A stretch of DNA of 64,000 bases from Perilla frutescens (taxonomy: Eukaryota; Streptophyta; Magnoliopsida; Lamiales; Lamiaceae). A program made the translations under genes and the position numbers. Of this stretch, positions 58,584 to 64,000 are shown in pieces. The DNA lies in assembly GCA_026008535.1 (NCBI GenBank), contig BRKX01000006.1, forward strand, positions 34,584,664 to 34,648,663, written 5' to 3'. Position 1 is the stretch's first letter. Every line of letters starts with the position of its first letter. The notes beneath the pieces were generated by a model, which made no database searches, was not told the origin of the DNA, and saw only the letters and a program-made list of their open reading frames with translations.

Positions 58584-59988
58584 CTCCCCCTCAAGTTGAG
58601 TGACGGGATCACCGACACTTAACTTGGCAAGAACTTCAGAAAAATTGGAAGCATTCACAGCTTTAGTCAAGATGTCGGCAAGCTGTTGTTCTGACCGAAC
58701 AAATGGTAACTCCACAATTCCTCCTTCGATCCTCTCTTTGATAAAATGACGATCCACTTCCACATGTTTGGTTCTATCATGTTGAACCGGATTTTCGGAT
58801 ATGCTAATTGCCGCCTTATTGTCACAGTATAACTGACATTTTTGTTTCGGAGAGAAACCAATCTCTGTCAACAGTTTTCGTAACCAGAGGACTTCAATGA
58901 TGCCACTCTTGATCCCACAAAACTCAGCTTCAGCGCTAGACAAGGCAACAATCTTTTGTTTCTTACTCCTCCATGTGACAAGGTTTCTTCCTACAAAGGT
59001 GAAATATCCTCCAGTGGATCGCCTATCTACCAAACTTCCTGCCCAATCTGCATCTGTATAACCATGGATTTCTAGATGTCCATGTTTTCCAAGTAATACT
59101 CCATATCCGAGAGTTCCCTTAAGGTATCGAACAATTCTCAGACCCGTCTCCATATGTTCTTTTTGAGGATGATGCATGAACTGGCTCATAACTCCAACAA
59201 CATATGCAATATCTGGTCGAGTGTGAGATAAATAGATTAACCTCCCCACCAGACACTGATATGTACCCTGATCAACCAATTCTACGCCCTTTGTAATCTG
59301 TAGTCCATGATTTTGGACTATTGGAGTGACCGCCAGTTTATAGTCAAGCAACCCTGTTTCAGCTAAGAGATCCAGAACGTACTTCCTTTGATGTAAAAAA
59401 ATGCCTTTTCCTGATCTGAACACTTCAACTCTGGGAAAGTACTTCAGATCTCCTAGATCCTTCATCTCAAATTCTTGAAACAACTTTTGTTTTAGCCAGG
59501 TAATTTCTTTAGTATCATTCCTAGTGATGATCATATCATCCGCATAAATAATCAAGCAGGTTACCCGGTTATCTCTTTTCCGTAGAAAAAGAGTATGGTC
59601 AGAATTGCTCTGTTTGTATCCGTACTTCAACATAGCCTCAGTGAACCTCCCAAACCAGGCTCTTGGAGACTGTTTGAGTCCATACAGTGCTTTCATTAGT
59701 CGACATCCTTCATTTCTTCCAAACTCCCTTGAGAAGCCAGGAGGAGCTTCCATATACACTTTCTTTTTCAATTCTCCATGTAGAAAAGCATTAGTTACGT
59801 CGAACTGATATAGAGGCCAATCTAGGTTGGCTGCAATAGACAGCATAACTCTCACTGTATTCATCTTAGCAACCAGGGAGAAAGTTTTAGAGTAATCAAC
59901 TCCATGTGTTTGGGTATAGCCTTTCGCCACTAGCCGAGCCTTATATCTCTCGATTTTACCATCAGGTCACCGTTTGATGGTAAAGATC
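58536..59988 (-). pseudogene. Copia RT and RNase H (short-LTR element)
   Basis: An open frame of 464 codons (59930-58536) runs from LVAKGYTQTHGVDYSKTFS through DVTNAFLHGELKKKVYM, YGLKQSPRAW and the catalytic IIYADDMI to RNase H (DADWAGSLVDRRS, AEAEFCGIKSG, CDNKAA, HVEVDRHFIKE). Two stops just upstream (TAG and TGA near 59985 and 59965) cut it from the rest of pol. Catalytic YADD and the RNase H acidic residues appear intact. The terminal residues overlap the LTR. Confidence 0.9.
58584..58600 (-). other. Polypurine tract of the short-LTR copia
   Basis: The minus strand reads CTCAACTTGAGGGGGAG directly before the 3' LTR. Confidence 0.88.
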
Positions 59989-62023
59989 TATCTACACCCA
60001 ACAGGTTTCTTGTCTCCTGGTAACTGACACTTTTCCCATGTGTTGTTTCTGGCTAATGCATCCATCTCATTTTTCATAGCTTCCCTCCATTGGATGTGTT
60101 TCATAGCTTCTTCAACAGATCGTGGAATCTCCTCTTCTCCTAGGAGAGCACATTCGTGACTCTTTGTTGTTTCAGTCAGATTGCCCTTAGTGAAGTCTCC
60201 GTTAGAATACTTTATCTTTCTTCCAGTATATTCTGGAGAATATCGCTTCGAAGGAACCCCTCTTGTACTCCTAGGTGGCAGCACATATCTGCCTGTTTCT
60301 GTATCCACCACTATAGGAACATCGTCAGTAGTAGGATTTTGTTCTTCATTCTCACTATCTTGATTGTTTATCCTGTCATTATTGTCAATCTCAAGAATAG
60401 AGAGAGTATTAAGAGTGTCATGATAAGTTACCTCAGGCATCAGGAGAGGAGGGGAAGAAGTTTCGGCATTGACATCAAGCTCAGTGGACTGTAAAGCAGA
60501 AGACGATATCTCAGCGGTGCTGTTAACTTTGTCTGGTGGACCAGCTTCCGAACAGAACTTGACATTGGCATAGACAACCAGCTTAAGGAGTCATTCCCTC
60601 CCTGTTTCTCCCCATGACGACTAAGATGGTGGTAAAAATACTCTGTTTCGAGGAAATCACAGTTCATGGTGGTGAACATGTGATGAGTTTTGGGATCATA
60701 GCACCGATACCCTTTTTGATGTAGACCATAGCCGAGAAACACATATTTAACTGCACAAGGAGACAGTTTGTGCCGTTTTTGTATAGGGATGTGAACAAAG
60801 ATCGAACACCTAAAGATACGTGGTTTAAGAGTAAGGGAGACAGGGATTTGAGCCTGGGTAGACAGACACTGTAAAGGGGTTTGAAGGTTCAGGGCTTTGA
60901 TGGGAAGACGGTTTAACAGATACATAGAGGTAGCCAAGACTTCTGGCCAAAACTGTGTGTGAGCTTGAGATTCGATCAACATGGCACGGGTCATTTCTAA
61001 TAGAATCCTATTTTTCATTCTGCTACACCGTTCTGTTCAGGGGTATAAGGAAAAGATGTTTGATGGATCATGCCAGTGGTGTTACAGAATTGTGTCATAC
61101 GGGTATTAACATACTCCCCCCCCATTATCAGAACGTAAGACTTGTATATTTTTCTGAAATTAAGTTTGGACTAAGGCATAAAAATGAGTAAACCTATCAA
61201 AAACCTCAGATTTGTGTTTCATAAAATAAATCCAGGTCATACGAGAACAATCATCCACAAATATAAGAAAGTACTGAAAACCAGATCCCCCAATAACAGG
61301 TGCAGGTCCCCACACATCAGAATGAACCAACGAAAAAATATTATTAACCCTAGTATTATTACGTTTATATGAATGTCTATGACTTTTGGCCAGAAAACAT
61401 GTCTCACAATACATATCCAGAGGAATCACTAGATTAGGAAAAAGCAATTTTAAATAACCCGTAGAGGGGTGTCCTAACTGACGATGCCAAAGCCAAGCTG
61501 TCCGATCGCCGGATCCGTGAGTCAACATCACAACACCTTGTTGAGCTATTTCGTCCACATAGTATAGTCCACCGCGCTCAGTGCCACACACAGTAATCTC
61601 CCCCGTCCTGATATCCTGTAAAAGACAGAAGTGAGGCTGCATTAGGAGGGTGCAGTTGAGTTCTCTGGTGACATGACTTACAGAGAGAAGTTTATGTGAC
61701 AATGATGGAACAAAAAGGCAATTTGACAATTTTAAAGTATGAGAGAGAGTAATAGTTCCGGCTCCTTTCACCAGGACTAATTCCCTGCTAGCTGTTTGTA
61801 CATGTGTCCTCCGGGAAGGTGTAGACTGCACAAAATCTATTTTGTCAAAGGACATAGTATCGGTTGCACCACAGTCAAAAATCCACTGTGGATTTTTGTT
61901 TATATCGACACTAGGGGCTGTATAAGCCGAATAAATTACCGATCCCGATCCATTTATTTCACCTTTACCTTCTGCTGATAAAACCCTAGCCTCGCCCCTC
62001 TCTGCTGAACTCCCGTCAGCCAT
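59989..62023 (-). pseudogene. Copia protease, integrase and linker (short-LTR element)
   Basis: From 62023 downward: protease region with WIFDCGATDTMSF (catalytic Asp present, usual Ser/Thr after it is Cys), the integrase zinc-binding part (WHRQLGHPS ... CETCFLAKSHRH), and core with HSDVWGPAP and DDCSRMTWIYF. A TAA near 61157 interrupts before LRSDNGG, which has an extra G causing a shift. NGVAE (catalytic Glu) is present near 61030, followed by a stop or shift. Then FWPEVLATSMYLLNRLP (61018-60440), another shift, and the linker before RT (60440-59988). Non-functional. Confidence 0.85.
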
Positions 62024-63055
62024 GCCACCGCCGGAGTTGCCCGTACCAGCGCTGGTAGCCCGATCGGAGGTGTGAGCGATGGTCGCAATTCCGCCTCTGT
62101 TCTTGGCCGGAAGCTTGGTTTTCTTAGATTCATCCCATCATTCTGGGTACCCTACTAACTGAAAGCACGATTCCTTTGTATGTTTCTTCATCCCGCAATG
62201 AGAGCAAACAAGATGGGTTTTGTCTTCTTGCGGTCGATTTTCCCTTTGAGCAGATCTATTCCGATATTTGGCCACAAGGCCGACTCCGATGCCCGATGAT
62301 GTGTCTTCTCCGTCGACGACTACCGGCCGAAGAATCCGGTCCCTGGAAGTCTCACGCCGCACCATTCCATAGGCAAATTCCACTGAGGGCTGGGGTTCTC
62401 TTTTGAGGAGGTCCTTCTTCACAGGTTTGTACACATTGCTTAAAGCTATGAGAAATTGGAATAGTCTCTGTTGTTGTATAATTTTGTTGTATCTGTCGAT
62501 GTCTTTTGAACATTCCATGGGATTTGGCTCTTTGCGATCGATCGACATCCATATGTCTTGAAATTTTGCCCAGAGTTCTTCTAATGTTGACTCTCCTTGT
62601 TTCATGGTATTTGCTTTTCTGTGGAGATCGAAAACTTGTAGGGAGTTGGTTCCACTCCCGTATGTGAGAGCTAATCCTTCCCATATGGCTTTGGCTGTGG
62701 GATGTTTGGATACACCGTTGATTAGGTGGGGTTCAACGTTCTGTACAAGCCAAGTAAAAACGCATTGGTCTTCTTGTTCCCACCTTTGATATGTTGGATC
62801 AGAGGATGTCGGTGGGTTATCGGTGAGGTAAACTGCTTTTCCTCAGCCTGCAATTGCCTTTTTCATTAAAATAGCCCATAATGGATAATTGTCCCCGTTG
62901 AGCTTGAATCCTATTGATAGAGATTCAGTGTTTGTGTTTTGTGATGATTGCAATCCGAGACTGTTTTTGAGGAAATTTGCGAGTTGGATGGTCAATTCAT
63001 CTGGAGTGTTGGTAGGATTTTCATTCGTTGTTTGATTCTCGATTGGTTCTGTCAT
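62024..63055 (-). pseudogene. Copia gag (short-LTR element)
   Basis: Starts MTEPIENQTTN at 63055. FKLNGDNYPLW (Gag N-terminal motif) is followed by a TGA at about 62845. An open frame 62605-62138 includes GESTLEELWAKFQDIW and a zinc-knuckle-like CSHCGMKKHTKESC, ending VGYPE before a TGA (usual W). The Gag-protease linker follows to 62024. The two stops look like single-base changes. Confidence 0.85.
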
Positions 63056-63140
63056 GGTGACTTTGTTTTGTTGGTGACAGGTCTTGGCCGAGAGGTTTGA
63101 AGAAAGGCTCAGAGACGATGATGAAACAAGTTCTGAGTCT

Positions 63141-63155
63141 CCTGCTTTGATACCA
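63141..63155 (-). other. Primer-binding site of the short-LTR copia
   Basis: The minus strand reads TGGTATCAAAGCAGG, contiguous with the LTR end, complementary to a tRNA-Met 3' end. Confidence 0.85.
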
Positions 63156-63362
63156 TGTCAACTTGTAGAGTTGTCATAGTTAGGAAGAGGAAATCGAGAG
63201 TAAAATTCTTGTATTGATTTTCTTGTATGTTTACAATAGAGATCATAAAGCCCTCTTATTAAGAGATTATTACATTACATAAGGAAATAAATATTCTATT
63301 CTAGGGTGGGTGGATCAATTAGATCCCAATTTATTTGTTTTATTGATTATTTCCTTTTAACA
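63156..63362 (-). repeat. 5' LTR of the short-LTR copia
   Basis: 207 bp; on the plus strand starts TGTCAACTTGTAGAG and ends CCTTTTAACA, followed by the duplication GAATT. Confidence 0.93.
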
Positions 63363-63630
63363 GAATTATCCGTCGCTAGTCCGCCCTGAGTTCATCGCCT
63401 GACGTTCGGGCGATCAGCCGGCGATGACACGTTGGCGACGGACAATTCCGTCGGCAATCCATCGCTATTCTAATGCCGGATATATATTCCGTTGCTAGTT
63501 TCGTGTAACGATAAGCGTATCAGCGACAGACGTGGCCCATCGTTAGTCCGTCGTTAAGACCTTCTAGCAACGGGAATCTAATGTTCAACGACAAAATTTT
63601 CCGGCGGTAAATTGCGATTTTTTTGTAGTA
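63363..63630. repeat. CACTA right terminus with subterminal repeats
   Basis: Dense TCCGTCGCTAG / CGACGGA words in both orientations, ending ATTTTTTTGTAGTA. Confidence 0.88.
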
Positions 63631-63633
63631 GCC

Positions 63634-64000
63634 TGCATGATATTGTTAGTTTACCTCATGAGCTGATATGATTTTGATTTATAGCTTAAGTTCCTTTACA
63701 TATTTCATGCTGGTGGATTTGGATCCCACGTCGTATACCCAATTGCTCCTATATATAATTTTACTTTTAGAATTTCACGGAAGATTTCGCGCTATTAGCT
63801 AGTCACATACAGTCATCCTCATATTTAACCAAAAATCATCTTTATATATCTTTTGAATATCTTTTTCGATTGCAAATATGATATTTGATCTCATCCATCA
63901 ATGATGCTGTTGGAGATCTAACTTCTCCATTATATATATTGTCCACAAGTTGTTTTGTTAATTTTGAAATTTTACTATCAATTTTGAATCGGGATATTTA
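63634..64000. other. Flanking DNA, nothing recognised
   Basis: AT-rich sequence outside the CACTA element, without ORFs or repeat ends. Confidence 0.5.

Larger units (their letters stand above)
58381..63362 (-). mobile_element. Ty1/copia retrotransposon with 0.2-kb LTRs, in the CACTA
   Basis: Minus-strand element of 4982 bp: 5' LTR 63156-63362, primer-binding site 63141-63155, gag-pol 63055 to 58536, polypurine tract 58584-58600, 3' LTR 58381-58583. Perfect 5-bp duplication GAATT (58376-58380 and 63363-63367). The LTRs are almost identical apart from a small indel and a few changes, so it is fairly young, but gag-pol has several stops and shifts. Confidence 0.95.
54910..63630 (+). mobile_element. 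CACTA (En/Spm) element, defective, with nested copia
   Basis: The left end CATGATAAAAAAAGCG and the right end, in reverse, TACTACAAAAAAATCGC are degenerate forms of CACTACAAAAAAA. The 3-bp duplication GCC flanks it (54907-54909 and 63631-63633). Both ends carry many subterminal CGACGGA/TCCGTCG motifs (54930-55320, 58262-58380, 63363-63600), the expected transposase-binding arrays. Internal genes are remnants (56811-58112). A copia element fills 58381-63362; without it the CACTA is about 3.7 kb. Confidence 0.9.

Overview
The window looks like a repeat-dense piece of a dicot plant nuclear genome: very AT-rich, introns with GT/AG borders, and Ty3/gypsy, Ty1/copia, CACTA, Mutator-like, hAT-like, Stowaway and Helitron elements nested in each other. 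The species cannot be named from the sequence alone. Only two host genes are convincing: a short pentatricopeptide-repeat (PPR) protein gene of the THA8-like type (exon 1 ending at 17040, exon 2 at 26838-27227, plus strand) and an intronless RING-H2 finger gene (28267-28683, minus strand). Nearly all the rest is transposable-element DNA at various stages of decay. No rRNA, tRNA, CRISPR or prokaryotic feature was seen.

1-16 kb: the 3' end of a SIRE-like copia element (env-like ORF, polypurine tract, LTR; minus strand) is split by a 13.1-kb Tekay/Del-type Ty3/gypsy element (1549-14676) with LTRs over 3.2 kb and a 5-bp target-site duplication, CATGA. Its pol is dead and is itself interrupted by a probable solo LTR (7876-9315). 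A fragment of the same gypsy LTR lies at 16062-16418, followed by a short MITE-like stretch abutting the PPR gene.

16.6-27.3 kb: the PPR gene. Its intron holds a 9.2-kb copia element in antisense orientation (17360-26555). The two 1875-bp LTRs are nearly identical, so the insertion is young, yet the polyprotein already carries several stops and frameshifts.

28-37.2 kb: the RING-H2 gene, then an old non-autonomous hAT-like element (29665-37194) containing a small hAT MITE, an array of diverged ~300-bp repeats, and a 4.84-kb non-autonomous Helitron (31819-36660) with textbook ends (TC...hairpin-CTAG, inserted between A and T).

37.8-51.4 kb: a Stowaway MITE inside a TTA microsatellite, then five related elements (A-E) with roughly 50-60-bp inverted ends abutting TA microsatellites and interiors full of TTAGCATTA-like motifs. 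Element D carries a decayed FAR1/FHY3-type MULE transposase and element A a piece of the same gene, so I read the group as one MULE family. This cluster is the most novel-looking part of the window. Element A contains a gypsy solo LTR with a perfect ACTAT duplication.

52-63.6 kb: a hAT-like element built around a ~200-bp tandem repeat (52334-54516), then a defective CACTA element (54910-63630, duplication GCC). In the CACTA element the TNP2-associated domain has become fused in frame to the Transposase_24-type protein. A 5-kb short-LTR copia element (58381-63362, duplication GAATT) is inserted in its right part.
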